A stretch of DNA of 64,000 bases from positions 1-64,000 of the forward strand of contig NZ_JAHBBJ010000001.1 of the NCBI RefSeq assembly GCF_019331675.1. The letters are read 5' to 3'. How positions within the stretch are numbered: position 1 is the first letter of the stretch; the number at the start of each line of letters is the position of its first letter. The position numbers and the translations under genes are program-made. Under the pieces are notes generated by a model. That model did not search any database. It was not told the origin of the DNA and saw only the letters and a program-made list of their open reading frames with translations. Of this stretch, positions 16,770-28,402 are shown in pieces. This DNA is from Bifidobacterium miconisargentati (GTDB taxonomy: Bacteria; Actinomycetota; Actinomycetes; Actinomycetales; Bifidobacteriaceae).

Positions 16770-19384
16770 GGCGGCACGCTCACCGCACGGCGGGCCGGGG
16801 CAACGCTGGCGAGCAGGGCCGCCACCGCGGCGATGCCGAGCATCAGTCCGTTGCCGGCCCAGTCGAACGGGAAGACCACGTTGCCGTACAGGCTGAACAC
16901 CATGTACGAGCCGAGCCAGCCGAATCCCGTACCGAGCAGTACGCCCGCCACACCCGAGACGAGCGAGAGCAGCAACGCCTCCACCGCAAGCGAGCGGCGC
17001 AGCTGCCCGCGGGTCATGCCGATGGCGCGCAGCGTGGCGGATTCGCGGGTGCGTTCGATCACGGACAGCGAGAGCGTGTTCGCCACACCCACCAGCGCGA
17101 TGAGCACGGCCACCGCGATCAGTCCCACGAGCAGCGCCATCATGCCGTTGATCATGGTCTCCCACATCGAGCGTTCGGCGATCGGCCCGGACACCGTCAC
17201 GCCATCGGATGCGGAGAACGCCTGCTGCACGTTGGCGAGCACGTCGCTCATCGCAACTCCCGCGCCTTCAGTGTCCACGCGCATGAGCAGCATGTGCCCG
17301 GTAGCGTCGAGGTCACCGTCCGTGAAACGCTCCTCGTTGACGAATGCCACGGCATCGTAGTTCGCGGAGACGCGGCGGAAATCGGTCTGCTGCGGTTTCA
17401 GGGTGATGGACTTGCCGGTCGCACCGCCCGTATCCGTTCCATCCGGATTCGGCTGGAAAGTCATGGTCTTGCCGAAGGTGATGGGTTTGCCATCGGTCGA
17501 ACCGTATCGCGGCAGCAGCACGCTGTCCTTGCCGATGACGACTCCGTTCAGGTCGGCCTTCATCACCTTCGCCAATGCGGTCTCGTCCTTGACGCCCACG
17601 AGCAGCACGGTCAGCTTCTTGCCGTTGGAGGTCGTGGTGTACATCATGGTGGTCGGCGCGTATACCGAGGCGCTCACGCCCTTGGTCTCGGCGGCTTCGG
17701 TGGCCTGTCGGTCGGTCATGTCGCCGATGGCCACCATGTCCACGCTGTAACGATGGTCCAGGGCTTCGCCCATGGTCTGCTTGGCGCTGGTCGCACCGGT
17801 GGCGATGGTGGCCACGAGCGTGACGCCGATGAGCAGCGCCGCGCCGGTGGCGGCGACGCGCCTCGGATTCTTCTGGATGTTGGCGTGCGCTATCTTCGCG
17901 CTCGGACCGCTCAGCGCCACGACCGAGCCCACACCGCGCATGAGCAGCGGCAGCCAGAACGCGGCGGACAGCACGAGCGCGAGGAACACGAACGCGCATC
18001 CGGCGATCGCGGCCAACAGCACCGGACCGTAATGGTCATTGGCGAGCGAGTCATGCCCGGCGCCGAGCTCATGGATCTGCCACGCGCCGAACGCGCATAG
18101 AGCCAGTCCCGCGGACAGCAGCATCGTGGACAGCACCGCCCGCATGGTGCCGGCGCGGCGCGTGTCGGTCAGTTCGATGGGACGCAGGGCCTCGAGCGGA
18201 GTGACCGCCGTGGCCGATCGCGCTGAACCGAACGAGGCGATGATGGTCATCACCATGCCGAAGAGGATCGGTACGGCGAACACCTGCCAGCTCATGACCA
18301 GTCGCACGCTCATGCCGGTGGAGTTCATGATGCCGGAGGCGCACAGCACCGCCATGAGTCCGGTGCCGAGTGCCACGCCGAGCATGGATGCGATGAGGCC
18401 GAGCACGCCGGCCTCGAACAGCACGGAGGCATACAGCTGGCTTTTCTTCGCGCCGATGGTGCGCAGCAGGGCGAGCGTGCGGCGGCGTTGCGCGACCAGC
18501 ACCTGGAAGGTGTTGGCGATGACGAGCGCGGCGACGAGCATCGCGAGCGCGCCGAAGCCCATGAGGAACGTGGTGACGATGTTGGTGCCGTTGGCGCTCA
18601 GGGACTCCACGGCGAGCCGGTTGGCTTCGTCGCGATCCACAAGACGGCTGTATCGGGGCAGCAGACGGTCGATGGCAGCCGTGTCGGCTTTGGTGCCGAG
18701 GTCGAGGTAGACGACGGTGGCGTTGACCTGGTTGAAGTCGGAGACGCCGTTGGCGGCGGCCATGAGGTCGTCGGAGAGGATGGATGCGCCGCCGTCGTAT
18801 GCATAGGCGCCGTTGGGGTCGTCGGTCAGGCCCGTCACACGCGCTTCGACGCCGTCGGCGGAGCCCTGGCTTCCGTCGGCGCTCCAGCGGGATGCGACTC
18901 GCACCGTATCGCCCACGCGCAGGCCGAGCTGGTCGGCGATGTGCTCGGGCAGGGCGATCTCGCGGTTGTCGACGGGCCGGTCACCATGTGTGACGGTCAC
19001 GGGCAACAGGTTCGTCTCGCCCGTGTTGATGGCGCTGCCGGTGGCGTGGCGGGTGCCATTGGATAATCTGATGTTGGCGACGGTGACGGCGCGCACGCCT
19101 TTGACGCCTTCGACGGTGCGCATGCGGTCGAGATGGTAGTCGGCCACGGTGCGCGAGTATGCCTCGTTGGCCTGCGCGTCGGTGGGATGCTCGGGCAGGT
19201 CGGGCATGACCATCGCGTCCGCGCCGGCATAGATGGCGGTCTGCTGCCGGATGATGGAGTCGTTCATGGCGTTGCCGAACAGGAACGTGGATGCGATGAA
19301 TGCGGTGCCGATGAGGATGGCGATGCCGGCCGGGATGAGCATCCTGGCGCTTTTCTTCATGAGTTTGAGGGTGATGGAGAACAT
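16745..19384 (-). CDS. ABC transporter permease, FtsX/MacB double-domain type
   Basis: 879 residues. An N-terminal membrane helix ([19 protein letters not shown]) precedes a large extracytoplasmic domain. Then come FtsX-type helices ([20 protein letters not shown], with [18 protein letters not shown]), two extra helices near the middle, a second extracytoplasmic domain, and a second FtsX set ([37 protein letters not shown]). This is the ten-helix layout of permeases working with LolD/MacB-type ATPases, moving lipids, lipoproteins, peptides or drugs. The ATG at 19384 has AAGGAG upstream, 19 bases after the stop of its ATPase. Its neighbour two-component system may regulate it. The 3' end is duplicated. 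Confidence 0.88.
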   Translation of the reverse strand: MFSITLKLMKKSARMLIPAGIAILIGTAFIASTFLFGNAMNDSIIRQQTAIYAGADAMVMPDLPEHPTDAQANEAYSRTVADYHLDRMRTVEGVKGVRAVTVANIRLSNGTRHATGSAINTGETNLLPVTVTHGDRPVDNREIALPEHIADQLGLRVGDTVRVASRWSADGSQGSADGVEARVTGLTDDPNGAYAYDGGASILSDDLMAAANGVSDFNQVNATVVYLDLGTKADTAAIDRLLPRYSRLVDRDEANRLAVESLSANGTNIVTTFLMGFGALAMLVAALVIANTFQVLVAQRRRTLALLRTIGAKKSQLYASVLFEAGVLGLIASMLGVALGTGLMAVLCASGIMNSTGMSVRLVMSWQVFAVPILFGMVMTIIASFGSARSATAVTPLEALRPIELTDTRRAGTMRAVLSTMLLSAGLALCAFGAWQIHELGAGHDSLANDHYGPVLLAAIAGCAFVFLALVLSAAFWLPLLMRGVGSVVALSGPSAKIAHANIQKNPRRVAATGAALLIGVTLVATIATGATSAKQTMGEALDHRYSVDMVAIGDMTDRQATEAAETKGVSASVYAPTTMMYTTTSNGKKLTVLLVGVKDETALAKVMKADLNGVVIGKDSVLLPRYGSTDGKPITFGKTMTFQPNPDGTDTGGATGKSITLKPQQTDFRRVSANYDAVAFVNEERFTDGDLDATGHMLLMRVDTEGAGVAMSDVLANVQQAFSASDGVTVSGPIAERSMWETMINGMMALLVGLIAVAVLIALVGVANTLSLSVIERTRESATLRAIGMTRGQLRRSLAVEALLLSLVSGVAGVLLGTGFGWLGSYMVFSLYGNVVFPFDWAGNGLMLGIAAVAALLASVAPARRAVSVPPVEALAEA

Positions 19385-19403
19385 GCTGGTCACGCTCCTT
19401 GGT

Positions 19404-20381
<978 letters not shown>

Positions 20382-20532
20382 CTCTTCCTGAAATTCCGGA
20401 CCCTGTGCCCGGATGATGATTCCAACCTACGGCCCCGCGTCCGCGCACCCCATCGTGCGCCGGGCTGAATCATTCCGCCTCGAATCCCGCCACATCATCC
20501 CCGAGGATGAGACGATGCCGACGACGAAATAA

Positions 20533-20570
20533 GGGAAGCCCGCACTGCATGACGTCAGTGCGGGCTTCCC
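20533..20570. terminator. Bidirectional-looking terminator downstream of metY
   Basis: GGGAAGCCCGCACTG (20533-20547) pairs perfectly with CAGTGCGGGCTTCCC (20556-20570); the loop is eight bases. On the minus strand it is followed by TTATTTCG and on the plus strand by TGTTTCC. It lies about 120 bases beyond the metY stop and before the ABC gene's upstream region. Confidence 0.8.
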
Positions 20571-20688
20571 TGTTTCCTTGAGTCAAGTAATGGTGTCGGA
20601 AGGTTCCCCATACGGCGGCGGCCCCATCGCGACGCACCCCATAAGCGTCGCTCCCCTTCGGGTCCGCCGACCAGCCTTCCGGACGGTG

Positions 20689-22002
20689 TTACTTGGCCAG
20701 GCCGGAGGCGCGGACGGCCTCGAAGCCGCCCTTGAGGTCATCGAGGATGTCCTCGATGTTCTCGGTGCCGATGGACAGGCGGATGGTGCCCGGGTGGATG
20801 CCCTGATCCTCGAGCTCCTCCGGGGTCTCCTGGGAGTGCGTGGTGGAGGCCGGGTGGATGACGAGGGACTTCACGTCGGCCACGTTGGCCAGCAGCGAGA
20901 ACAGGTGCAGGTTGTCGATGAAGACGCGGGCCGCGTCCTTACCGCCCTTGATGTCGAAGGTGAAGATGGAGCCGGCGCCGTTCGGGAAGTACTTCTTGTA
21001 CAGCTCGTGGTCGCGGCGGCCTTCGATGGCCGGGTGGGAGACGGACTCGACTTCCGGCACGGTCTGCAGGTACTCGACGACCTTCAGCGCGTTCTGGACG
21101 TGACGCTCGACGCGCAGGGACAGGGTCTCGGTGCCCTGCAGCAGCAGGAAGGCGGCGAACGGGGACAGGGTGGCGCCGGTGTCGCGCAGCAGGATGGCGC
21201 GGATGCGGGTCACGAAGGCGGCGCCGCCGAGGGCCTCGTAGAAGTTCAGGCCGTGGTAGGACGGGTCGGCCTCGGTCAGGGTCGGGAACTTGCCCGGCAC
21301 CTCGGCCCAGTTGAAGTTGCCGCCCTCGACGATCACGCCGCCGAGCGTGGTGCCGTGGCCGCCGATGAACTTAGTGGCGGACTCGACCACCACGTCCGCG
21401 CCGTGCTCCAGCGGACGGAACAGGTACGGGGTGGCGAAGGTGTTGTCCACGATCACCGGCAGATGATGCTTATGGGCGATGGCGGAGATGGCCTCGAAGT
21501 CCGGCAGGTCGGCGTTCGGGTTGCCGAAGGTCTCGAAGTAGACGAGCTTGGTGTTCTCCTGGATGGCGTCCTCGAAGTTCTGCGGAACCTCCGGGTCGAC
21601 GAAGGTGGTGGTGATGCCGTCGCGCGGCAGGGTGTGCTTGAGCAGGTTGAAGGTGCCGCCGTAGATGTTCTTGGAGGAGACGATGTGATCACCGGACTGG
21701 GTGATGTTGCGCACGGCGTATTCCACGGCGGCCGCACCGGAGGCGACGGCCAGGCCGGCGGTGCCGCCTTCGAGGGCGGCGATGCGGTTCTCGAACACGC
21801 CCTGGGTGGAGTTGGTCAGACGGCCGTAGATGTTGCCGGGATCGGCGAGGCCGAAGCGGGCCTCGGCGTGGTCGAAGTTGTGGAAGACGTAGGAAGTGGT
21901 GGCGTAGATCGGCACCGCACGGGAGTCGGTGGCCGGGTCGGCCTGCTCCTGGCCCACGTGCAGCTGCAGGGTTTCAAAACGGTACTTCTTGTTCTCGGCC
22001 AT
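20689..22002 (-). CDS. metY: O-acetylhomoserine aminocarboxypropyltransferase / sulfhydrylase
   Basis: 437 residues, typical for MetY. This PLP enzyme joins O-acetylhomoserine with sulfide (or methanethiol) to give homocysteine or methionine. The Cys/Met-metabolism signature is clear: [61 protein letters not shown], then [16 protein letters not shown], which contains the PLP lysine. [16 protein letters not shown] and HPAS complete the family pattern. The ATG at 22002 has AAGGAGCACACC upstream. It is divergent from pdxY, whose product supplies its cofactor. Confidence 0.93.
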   Translation of the reverse strand: MAENKKYRFETLQLHVGQEQADPATDSRAVPIYATTSYVFHNFDHAEARFGLADPGNIYGRLTNSTQGVFENRIAALEGGTAGLAVASGAAAVEYAVRNITQSGDHIVSSKNIYGGTFNLLKHTLPRDGITTTFVDPEVPQNFEDAIQENTKLVYFETFGNPNADLPDFEAISAIAHKHHLPVIVDNTFATPYLFRPLEHGADVVVESATKFIGGHGTTLGGVIVEGGNFNWAEVPGKFPTLTEADPSYHGLNFYEALGGAAFVTRIRAILLRDTGATLSPFAAFLLLQGTETLSLRVERHVQNALKVVEYLQTVPEVESVSHPAIEGRRDHELYKKYFPNGAGSIFTFDIKGGKDAARVFIDNLHLFSLLANVADVKSLVIHPASTTHSQETPEELEDQGIHPGTIRLSIGTENIEDILDDLKGGFEAVRASGLAK

Positions 22003-22306
22003 TGGTGTGCTCCTTGCTGTTGTGCTTGGTCGCGAGGTTCTTTTCCTCGTCACCCGCCTGCCGTGTTCGGCGGTTGGCGAGGTGTTGGTTATGAAGGTAC
22101 GCGCGCCGCACCGCCTGAGGCAAGCCGATCGTTATCGGGGTTGCCTATAGACCCTTATAACCCGTTGGGATCATTGGGCTCAGAGGTGCCATGCATGTCC
22201 GAAAAAGTCGTCTCGATACGTGCGACACGCCGGGCACGCGCAACACGCATCGACTACAGTCGGCTTCGTTCGATTCCACCATTCCATCCGATGATTGGAG
22301 CAATTC
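22003..22306. promoter_or_regulatory. Divergent control region between metY and pdxY
   Basis: 304 bases between two divergent starts. Possible -10-like sequences are TATAGA (22146-22151) and TTATAA (22155-22160), but no matching -35 hexamers were found at standard distance. No riboswitch, attenuator or S-box-like structure was recognised. Nothing else is seen here. Confidence 0.3.
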
Positions 22307-23179
22307 ATGGCTGACGTTACGTTGTACGATCGCGACCCGCTGTACATTCCGCGCGTGGCCGCCGTGCATGACATGTGCGGTTACGGCAAGTGCTCGCTGA
22401 CCGCGGCCATCCCGATTCTTTCGGCCGCCGGCTGCGATGTGTGCCCGGTGCCGACCGCCCTGTTCTCGGCGCACACCCGCTACGCGGTGTTCACCTTCCA
22501 TGACACCACCGATATCCTCTCCGGCTACCTTGACGCATGGCAGAAAGAGAACGTGGACCTGGACGGCGTGTACTCCGGTTTCCTGGGCTCGCCCGATCAG
22601 GTGGCGATCATCCAGCGCCTGTACCGCGAGTACCCGAAGGCCCTGCGCCTGGTGGACCCGGTCATGGGCGACGCCGGCCAGATGTACCCCACCTACACGC
22701 CGGAGCTGTGCGAGGCGATGGGCGCGCTGGCGGACGGCGCCGACGTGCTCATGCCGAACCTCACCGAGGCCTCGATCCTCACCAAGCGCGACTACCCGGG
22801 CCAGGATCTGGACGACGCCGCGGTGACCGACCTGCTCGACGCGCTGCTCAAGCTGGGTGCCAAGAACGTGGTCCTCAAGGGCATCGACCACGGCGACGGC
22901 AAGATCGTGAACTACGTGGCCAGCGCCTCCACCGGTGCCGAGAACAAGATCGAGCTCGCACATGACAAGCTGCCGTACATGATCCACGGCACGGGCGACG
23001 CCTTCGCCTCCGCGCTGTGCGGCGCCGTGCTGGCGGGCCGTGGTCTGGCCGAGTCCGCCGAAATCGCCGGCGAGTTCGTACGCCATGCGATGGAGAGCAC
23101 CCGTCACCAGCCCAACTTCGAGGAGCGCGGCGTGAGCTTCGAGCTCAACCTCGGCGAGCTCACCGCCCTTGTGAAGTGA
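22307..23179 (+). CDS. pdxY: Pyridoxamine / pyridoxal kinase
   Basis: 290 residues of the ribokinase-like PdxK/PdxY family, which phosphorylates pyridoxal, pyridoxine or pyridoxamine with ATP. VAAVHDMCGYGKCSLTAAIP is the substrate-binding start; YSGFLGSPDQ, VDPVMGDAGQMYPTY and MPNLTEASIL follow the family order; HGTGDAFASALCGAVLAG is the anion hole with the catalytic aspartate in GTGD. The ATG at 22307 follows TTGGAGC. Divergent from metY, a PLP enzyme. A palindromic repeat follows the gene. Confidence 0.9.
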   Translation: MADVTLYDRDPLYIPRVAAVHDMCGYGKCSLTAAIPILSAAGCDVCPVPTALFSAHTRYAVFTFHDTTDILSGYLDAWQKENVDLDGVYSGFLGSPDQVAIIQRLYREYPKALRLVDPVMGDAGQMYPTYTPELCEAMGALADGADVLMPNLTEASILTKRDYPGQDLDDAAVTDLLDALLKLGAKNVVLKGIDHGDGKIVNYVASASTGAENKIELAHDKLPYMIHGTGDAFASALCGAVLAGRGLAESAEIAGEFVRHAMESTRHQPNFEERGVSFELNLGELTALVK

Positions 23180-23201
23180 CTTTTCTTGGCTCCAGCAAAA
23201 C

Positions 23202-23392
23202 CTTGGCTCCCCTTGTCAGGGGAGCTGGCCGCGGAGCGGACTGAGGGGTAGTCCCACGGAATTCGATAGCAGGATATCAGTTTGAGTCCGGAAACTCAGA
23301 CTTGAATCTCGTAAACGCAGATCGTCATACCCTGCTTCAGGACCACTCCTCAGTCATCTGCGGCGACAACTCCCCTGACAAGGGGAGCCAAG
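23202..23392. mobile_element. MITE-like element, 191 bp, perfect 23-bp terminal inverted repeats
   Basis: Bases 23202-23224 (CTTGGCTCCCCTTGTCAGG...) are the exact complement of 23370-23392. The left flank of the interior repeats the GACTGAGGGGTAGTC module seen at 15234 and 31950. It also holds a GAGTCCGGAAACTC hairpin. It sits between convergent genes (pdxY and the permease). Confidence 0.7.
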
Positions 23393-23397
23393 TCCTC

Positions 23398-24624
23398 TCA
23401 CCGGTTCTTGAAATACTTCAGCAGATGACTTTCGCGCGTAAGCAGCACCGCCGCGCACGCGCCGAGCATCACGCCCACGACCGCCGCCACCGGCACGCGC
23501 AGCAGCACGTCGGTCAACGCCGCGGCCTCATCACCGCGATTCTCCAGCCACACCCAAGCCAGCAACGGACTGACCAGCAGCACGCCTGCCACGGCCCACA
23601 CCAGTGTTTCCAATCCGATCTGCATGAGCAACGCCATCTTCGGCACGCCGCAATGCAGCGCCGAAGCCATCTCCAACTTGCGCATCCGCGTGGCGATGTA
23701 TCCCAGCACCAGCGCCGCCGCGAGCGCGATCCACGGCGTATAGGCGGTCAGTCGCGCCCCGAACAGAGCCGCGCTGTCCAGCGCGCTGCCCTTGGACGTG
23801 TTGAGTTTGTAGATCTGCGGCCGCTCCGCCTCGGTTCCCGTAGCGGTGCCTTCGCCCGCCAGCCGCAGCAATGATTCGAGGTTTTCGGTTTCGGGCCACG
23901 CGCGCACCCAGCATTGGTTGAACGCCGCTTCCGAATCCGCGGGCACCGGCGTCAGCGCCGCGTAGGAGAAGCCGGATTTGCGTCCGTCATCCGGCCAGTC
24001 GAATACGCCGGCCACCGTGACGTTGCGACCGTCTTTCAGTGCTAACGTTTGCCCCGCCGATACCGCGAACGGATCCGCCGCCTCCTTCGAGAGCAAGACG
24101 CCATCCACAGGAGCTGCTGAAGTCCCGCCACCGGCCACAATCGACTCCGCTCCCGACGCCACCGCACTTCCCGATGCGGCATTCGACGCGACCGCAGCAC
24201 CGCTGCCCCACCCCGTGCCGGTGGTGCTCAGCATGAATACGTTGGCCGCGCCGGGCGTGATCTCCATTACGGGCACACCGGTGGACGGCAGGGCCGCGAA
24301 CGTCATCTTCCGATCGGTCTGGCGCACGGCTCCGGCCGCCTGCACGCCATCCAGCGAAGCAAGCCGGTCGCAGGCCGCACCGTCGACGCGGTTGTTGTAC
24401 TCCATGATCCAAGTGGATCCACCCGAGGCCACGTACTCGTCCGTCTGCTTCTGAATTGCGGCGATGGTGAGCCAGTCGGCGCCCGCCAGCAATGCCATCA
24501 GGCAGGCGAGTCCCACGGCCAACGCGCAGGCATGGCTGGTCCCGGTGATGAGGTCGCGCCATGCCTCCCCCAGCATGCCGGCCAGGCGCATATGCGGCCG
24601 GTTCATCCGTGTCCTGTCATTCAT
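23398..24624 (-). CDS. ABC transporter permease, single FtsX-like unit
   Basis: 408 residues. One N-terminal helix (ACALAVGLACLMALLAG) is followed by an extracytoplasmic domain of about 240 residues, with an Ala/Ser/Gly-rich loop near 145-175. Three helices lie at the C-terminus (TPWIALAAALVLGYIATRM, LVWAVAGVLLVSPLLAWVWL, VPVAAVVGVMLGACAAVLL). That is the MacB topology with one FtsX unit. The start at 24624 overlaps the ATPase gene's end by eight bases. It is the last gene of an operon with ATPase, adaptor and lipoprotein, and likely exports a peptide, lipid or toxic compound. Confidence 0.8.
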   Translation of the reverse strand: MNDRTRMNRPHMRLAGMLGEAWRDLITGTSHACALAVGLACLMALLAGADWLTIAAIQKQTDEYVASGGSTWIMEYNNRVDGAACDRLASLDGVQAAGAVRQTDRKMTFAALPSTGVPVMEITPGAANVFMLSTTGTGWGSGAAVASNAASGSAVASGAESIVAGGGTSAAPVDGVLLSKEAADPFAVSAGQTLALKDGRNVTVAGVFDWPDDGRKSGFSYAALTPVPADSEAAFNQCWVRAWPETENLESLLRLAGEGTATGTEAERPQIYKLNTSKGSALDSAALFGARLTAYTPWIALAAALVLGYIATRMRKLEMASALHCGVPKMALLMQIGLETLVWAVAGVLLVSPLLAWVWLENRGDEAAALTDVLLRVPVAAVVGVMLGACAAVLLTRESHLLKYFKNR

Positions 24625-25435
24625 TGCGATGCCCCTGCCCTTGCTCATGCCCATTGACGGCCGGCGTCTCATCGCGCCCGGCGACCTCGTCGCTTTGCCA
24701 ATCCCGCAAGTCGATGAGGTCGGTGCAGGCGTCGCGCGTGCGCGGGTCGTGCGTGGCCACCACCACGATCGCGCCGCTCATCGAGAGGTTGTGCAGGTGT
24801 TCGTTGACCGTGGCGGCGGTGTTGAGATCCAGTTGCGCGGTCGGCTCGTCCACAAGCAGGAGTCCGGCGTGGGAGGCCACACCACGGGCGAGCATGAGCC
24901 GTTGCGCTTCCCCGCCGGAGAGGTCCCGGAAGGGTTTGCGCGCCAACGTTGTCAGCCCGAAGGCATCCAGCAGTTCCATGGCGTGCGTTTCGGCGTCATG
25001 CCGCCGTTCGCCTCGCGCGATGAACGGCAATGCCACATGGTCGAGCGCGGACCGCCACGCCACGCCATGCGGGTTCTGCAGCACCCAGCACACGCGCCCG
25101 CATCCGATGCGTTCCACCGTGCCCGTCACCGGTGTGACCCATCCGGCGATGATGGACAGCAGCGTGGATTTGCCCGAACCCGACGGCCCGGTCAGCGCGT
25201 ACACGTGCTTGGGGTGCAGGGTCATGGTCAGGTGCCGGAACAACATGTCCTCGCCGGTGCGGTCGAAGCTGTGCCCCACGTCCCGCAAGAGCACGCGACG
25301 ATCCTCGCCGGCCGCATGCTCACTCGAAGAGGAATCCATATCCGCCCGACCATCCTGCGCATCGGCGGCATAGATCGCGGCACGAACCGATGTCTCGGCC
25401 CTCCCCCGCCATGAAGACCACAGGACGTTGCGCAT
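24617..25435 (-). CDS. ABC transporter ATP-binding protein
   Basis: 272 residues from the ATG at 25435, which lies one base past the adaptor's stop with AAGGCGG upstream; longer starts would overlap that gene. A short N-terminal extension is followed by Walker A (GPSGSGKST), Q-loop (WVLQNPHG), signature LSGGEAQRLMLARG, Walker B (LLLVDEPTAQLD) and the H-loop (ATHD). It is somewhat diverged: the C-terminus is His/Glu-rich and short. Partner of the adjacent single-unit permease. Confidence 0.88.
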   Translation of the reverse strand: MRNVLWSSWRGRAETSVRAAIYAADAQDGRADMDSSSSEHAAGEDRRVLLRDVGHSFDRTGEDMLFRHLTMTLHPKHVYALTGPSGSGKSTLLSIIAGWVTPVTGTVERIGCGRVCWVLQNPHGVAWRSALDHVALPFIARGERRHDAETHAMELLDAFGLTTLARKPFRDLSGGEAQRLMLARGVASHAGLLLVDEPTAQLDLNTAATVNEHLHNLSMSGAIVVVATHDPRTRDACTDLIDLRDWQSDEVAGRDETPAVNGHEQGQGHRNE

Positions 25436-25436
25436 C

Positions 25437-26702
25437 TCACTCACCGCCTTGAGCATCATGCGCAGTCGCGCCGCTCGAAACCGTGTCATCGGCGGGCATT
25501 CCACCAGTCGCGGCACTGCAATGCGCGCTGGTCCGCGGAGTCACGTCCACGTGGTCGAATGCCGAGGCACCGTCCACGGAGACCATCGTCTTGCCCAGTT
25601 GGGAGGCGACGATGGTGACCGGCACCGGTTTGGCGTCCACGCTCACGCATCCCGAACCGCCCGTGGCATCGTAGACGGCGGACGGCGGCACGCTGAGCGC
25701 GGTCAACGGTTGCGCGAGCTTCCAGTCGTAGGACACGTTCAACGTTCCTCCGGCCGATGCTCCGCCGGAGACCATCACGGATCCGCCGCCCGCGCTCATC
25801 GAACCGCTCTGGTCCGAGCCGAGCAAGGCCAGTCGGAAGGGTGCGGATGCGTTGACCGCAGCCAGCAGTGCCGGGTCGGTGAGCTCGGTGGTTCCTGCGG
25901 GCACGGTGAAGGTCTGGTCGCCGATGGTGATCGTGCGGTCGCCGGCCACCAGATCGCCGGCCGAGGCAGGAATCGTGGCCTTGAGCGGGATCGCGGCCGT
26001 GGTGAACAGGTCCACACCTGCCGTGATTTGCCGGCCCACGGCGATGGAGGATTGTTTGACCGTCACCGAATCGGCGGGCAGCCACACGAACGAATCGGAG
26101 CCAATGGACCAGCCGTTATCCGCGCCGATGCGGGCCGCGCCTTCGCTGTCAGCGAGCGCGTTGTAGGCGGCGATGGTGTCCCAGGTCATCCAATCGGAGT
26201 CGGGGGCGGCGTATCCGAGCCTGCGCAGCGCGGCGTTGAGCCCGGCCGCGTCAGGGCCTTGCGTGCCGCTGGTAAGGGTGCGGTAGAGCGGCACGTCGGT
26301 GTGCAGGGCGAGTATCGGCTTGGCGTCCACGTCGAACACGGTGCCGCCCGAGTAGATGGTGGTTCCGGCGCTGGCGGCCGTGCCGGTGATGGTTCCGCTC
26401 ACCGGCGAAGTGACGGTGGAGGATTCTCCCAACGCCACGGCGAGCGCCACGGAACGTGAGTCGTCGAACCGGGCGGAGGCGACTTTCACCGTGGTCGCCC
26501 TGGTCGTGGAGACCAACGAAGGCGGAATCTGCGAGCGGGTCAGGAGGAATCCGCCGCCGACGCCCACCGCCAGCATCACCAGTGCGAGCAGCACCACGAT
26601 GGAGACCGCCACGCCGTTGCGGGCTGCCCGCCGTTCCGCACGGTTCCGTTTGGCGGCCGCACGGGCTTCCTTCTTGCCGTTGCCGGTCTGCGTCCTGTCC
26701 AT
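25437..26702 (-). CDS. Membrane-fusion adaptor-like protein with peptidoglycan-binding segment
   Basis: 421 residues. A basic N-terminus (KKEARAAAKRNRAERRAARN) and one membrane helix (VAVSIVVLLALVMLAVGVGGGF) anchor it. VTSPVSGTITGTAASAGTTI has the half-lipoyl look of HlyD/MacA adaptors. LNAALRRLGYAAPDSDWMTWDTIAAYN resembles a peptidoglycan-binding helical domain. Later beta-rich segments complete an adaptor-like fold, and the tail is low in structure. The ATG at 26702 has AAGGAGCCC upstream. In a monoderm host it would link the exporter to the wall. Encoded between a lipoprotein and the ATPase in one operon. Confidence 0.75.
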   Translation of the reverse strand: MDRTQTGNGKKEARAAAKRNRAERRAARNGVAVSIVVLLALVMLAVGVGGGFLLTRSQIPPSLVSTTRATTVKVASARFDDSRSVALAVALGESSTVTSPVSGTITGTAASAGTTIYSGGTVFDVDAKPILALHTDVPLYRTLTSGTQGPDAAGLNAALRRLGYAAPDSDWMTWDTIAAYNALADSEGAARIGADNGWSIGSDSFVWLPADSVTVKQSSIAVGRQITAGVDLFTTAAIPLKATIPASAGDLVAGDRTITIGDQTFTVPAGTTELTDPALLAAVNASAPFRLALLGSDQSGSMSAGGGSVMVSGGASAGGTLNVSYDWKLAQPLTALSVPPSAVYDATGGSGCVSVDAKPVPVTIVASQLGKTMVSVDGASAFDHVDVTPRTSAHCSAATGGMPADDTVSSGATAHDAQGGE

Positions 26703-26750
26703 GATGGGCTCCTTGATGTCGTGGTGTCGTTCCGCCGCGTCGTTGCGGCG

Positions 26751-27512
26751 TCACTGGTTCATCGGATCGGTCTGGCACTGCCAGAACTGCGTGGCCTTGG
26801 CGGCGTCGTAGTTCGGATTGCGGATGCCGTCGTCGTTGTATTCCATGTAGACGTTGTAGAACTCGTTCCACTTGCGAATTCTCTCGGCTATCTGTTCCTC
26901 GCTCAACCCTTGCGAGCTGCTGACTTCCATGTCCAGGTATTCCTGTTCGGTCAACGGCTTGGGCAGCAGGTCGTGCGTCTTGAGACATTCGTACGACGCC
27001 TTATGGAGCGCCTCGGCGTCGAGGTTGTCCGGATTGTCCTGCATCGCGTCATACATCGATTCGACGTTCCACAGATCCGTCTTCTCGGCGCATTCCGAAT
27101 TCTTCTGGTTCATCTCCTCATCGCTCAGCGCGCTTTCCCGCAGCCGGGCGAGCTGGCCTTTCGTAGCGACCAATCCGTAGGGTGCCAGGCATTGGTTCTG
27201 CGCATCGAGAATCTCGTTGAGTTCTGCATCGGTGATTTGGCAGTCCTCGAGGATGCGCTTGGCCAGTTCGGTTTTGGACTGGTCGTACGCACCCTTGAAT
27301 TCGCTGGCGTACGGTCCGGTGAAGTCCGGTGCCTTGCAGGTCACGGAGGTTTGTTTTGAGCCGCTGCCCGTCGCACCGTTCGCGTTGTTCGCCGGCGCCC
27401 CGCACGCCGCAATCAACAGGACCAGCGGGATTACCGCGGCCGCAACCAGACGACGGGCTCCCCGACAGCCCGATCGTCTGACGTCGCCTGTTTCCCGAAT
27501 CTTTCCGTTCAT
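26751..27512 (-). CDS. Lipoprotein A of a four-member paralogous family
   Basis: 253 residues. The signal peptide ends in LVLLIAACGAPA, a lipobox with the cysteine near residue 34. The conserved family block is DFTGPYASEFKGAYDQS, then ILEDCQITDAELNEI and NQCLAPYGL. Further cysteines sit at YECLKTHDL and FWQCQTDP, matching the other three proteins in spacing. The start at 27512 has GGAGGGACG upstream. It is first in the operon with the adaptor, ATPase and permease. Function unknown; a secreted or surface sensor or shield is possible. Confidence 0.75.
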   Translation of the reverse strand: MNGKIRETGDVRRSGCRGARRLVAAAVIPLVLLIAACGAPANNANGATGSGSKQTSVTCKAPDFTGPYASEFKGAYDQSKTELAKRILEDCQITDAELNEILDAQNQCLAPYGLVATKGQLARLRESALSDEEMNQKNSECAEKTDLWNVESMYDAMQDNPDNLDAEALHKASYECLKTHDLLPKPLTEQEYLDMEVSSSQGLSEEQIAERIRKWNEFYNVYMEYNDDGIRNPNYDAAKATQFWQCQTDPMNQ

Positions 27513-27694
27513 CGTCCCTCCATCGTCCATGACGGACCTCCTTGTCACGATTTCAGCTTAGGCACGGCATCCGCAAAGCCCGCAATCCCCCTGTAGTCGC
27601 TGGGACTACACTTCCGCTCACCACTCCCGAACACAACCCATAGCCTGAAGATATCGAAACGGACATCGAGGTCCGAGGAAAGGAACGATGCACG

Positions 27695-28369
27695 ATGAAG
27701 CGCCCGCAAATCACCAAGGTCGCCGCTCCGCTGCTGGCCCTCGCGCTGGCGTGTTCCACCGCCGCATGCACCGGTCCGGCATCCACGCCACAGGCCGGAG
27801 CAAAAGCCGAGCCGACGTTCTCCGGACCATGGGCCGAGGACTTCCGCCGGTCCTATGACCAAGCCCGCGAAAACGGCAACACGTTCGCGCAGGATGTGCT
27901 GCGCGACGAGCGAATCACCGAGGCGGAGGCCACGGAGGTGGCGAGCCGGTACCAGTCGTGCATGGCGGATGCGGGGTTCGTATACGACTACGTGTATCCG
28001 GATGGTTCCGCCCAGATGCAGGCCGGCGATATGGGCGACGCCGAGCAGCAGCGGTTCAATGAGCAGGACATCATCTGTTCTAAGGAATCGGGCCAGTTTT
28101 TCATCACGCACCTGTACAACGCTCTGACTCAGGATCCGGATGGCGAACTGCGCAACCGCACCGCGGAGGAGGTACGTCAGGATCTGGCGGAATGTCTCAA
28201 GCGCAAGGACGCGGTCGGCCCGGAGTTCACCGCGGACGATGTTCCGCTCGTCGACGCAGACGGCGAGGAATACTTACAGTTCAGCCAACAGTTCAACCCC
28301 GGCGGCAAGTACTACAGCGAGCAGAACTACGAAAGCTGGATCCAATGCAATGACGACCCGCGCAAGTGA
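27695..28369 (+). CDS. Lipoprotein B of the paralogous family
   Basis: 224 residues. Signal peptide LLALALACSTAACTGPAST gives a lipobox cysteine near 25. The family block reads FSGPWAEDFRRSYDQAR, VLRDERITEAEATEV and YQSCMADAGF; later cysteines are AECLKRKDA and WIQCNDDP. The ATG at 27695 follows GAGGAAAGGAACG closely (a second ATG at 27688 is in another frame). It is divergent from lipoprotein A and convergent with lipoprotein C, so it is probably separately transcribed. Confidence 0.75.
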   Translation: MKRPQITKVAAPLLALALACSTAACTGPASTPQAGAKAEPTFSGPWAEDFRRSYDQARENGNTFAQDVLRDERITEAEATEVASRYQSCMADAGFVYDYVYPDGSAQMQAGDMGDAEQQRFNEQDIICSKESGQFFITHLYNALTQDPDGELRNRTAEEVRQDLAECLKRKDAVGPEFTADDVPLVDADGEEYLQFSQQFNPGGKYYSEQNYESWIQCNDDPRK

Positions 28370-28402
28370 AAACGCCGGTCCTGTTGGTGGCCGCGTCGAT
28401 CA

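Noticed and set aside
22003..22306. SAM- or methionine-type riboswitch before metY
   Set aside because: No conserved riboswitch core, K-turn or terminator pairing could be recognised.
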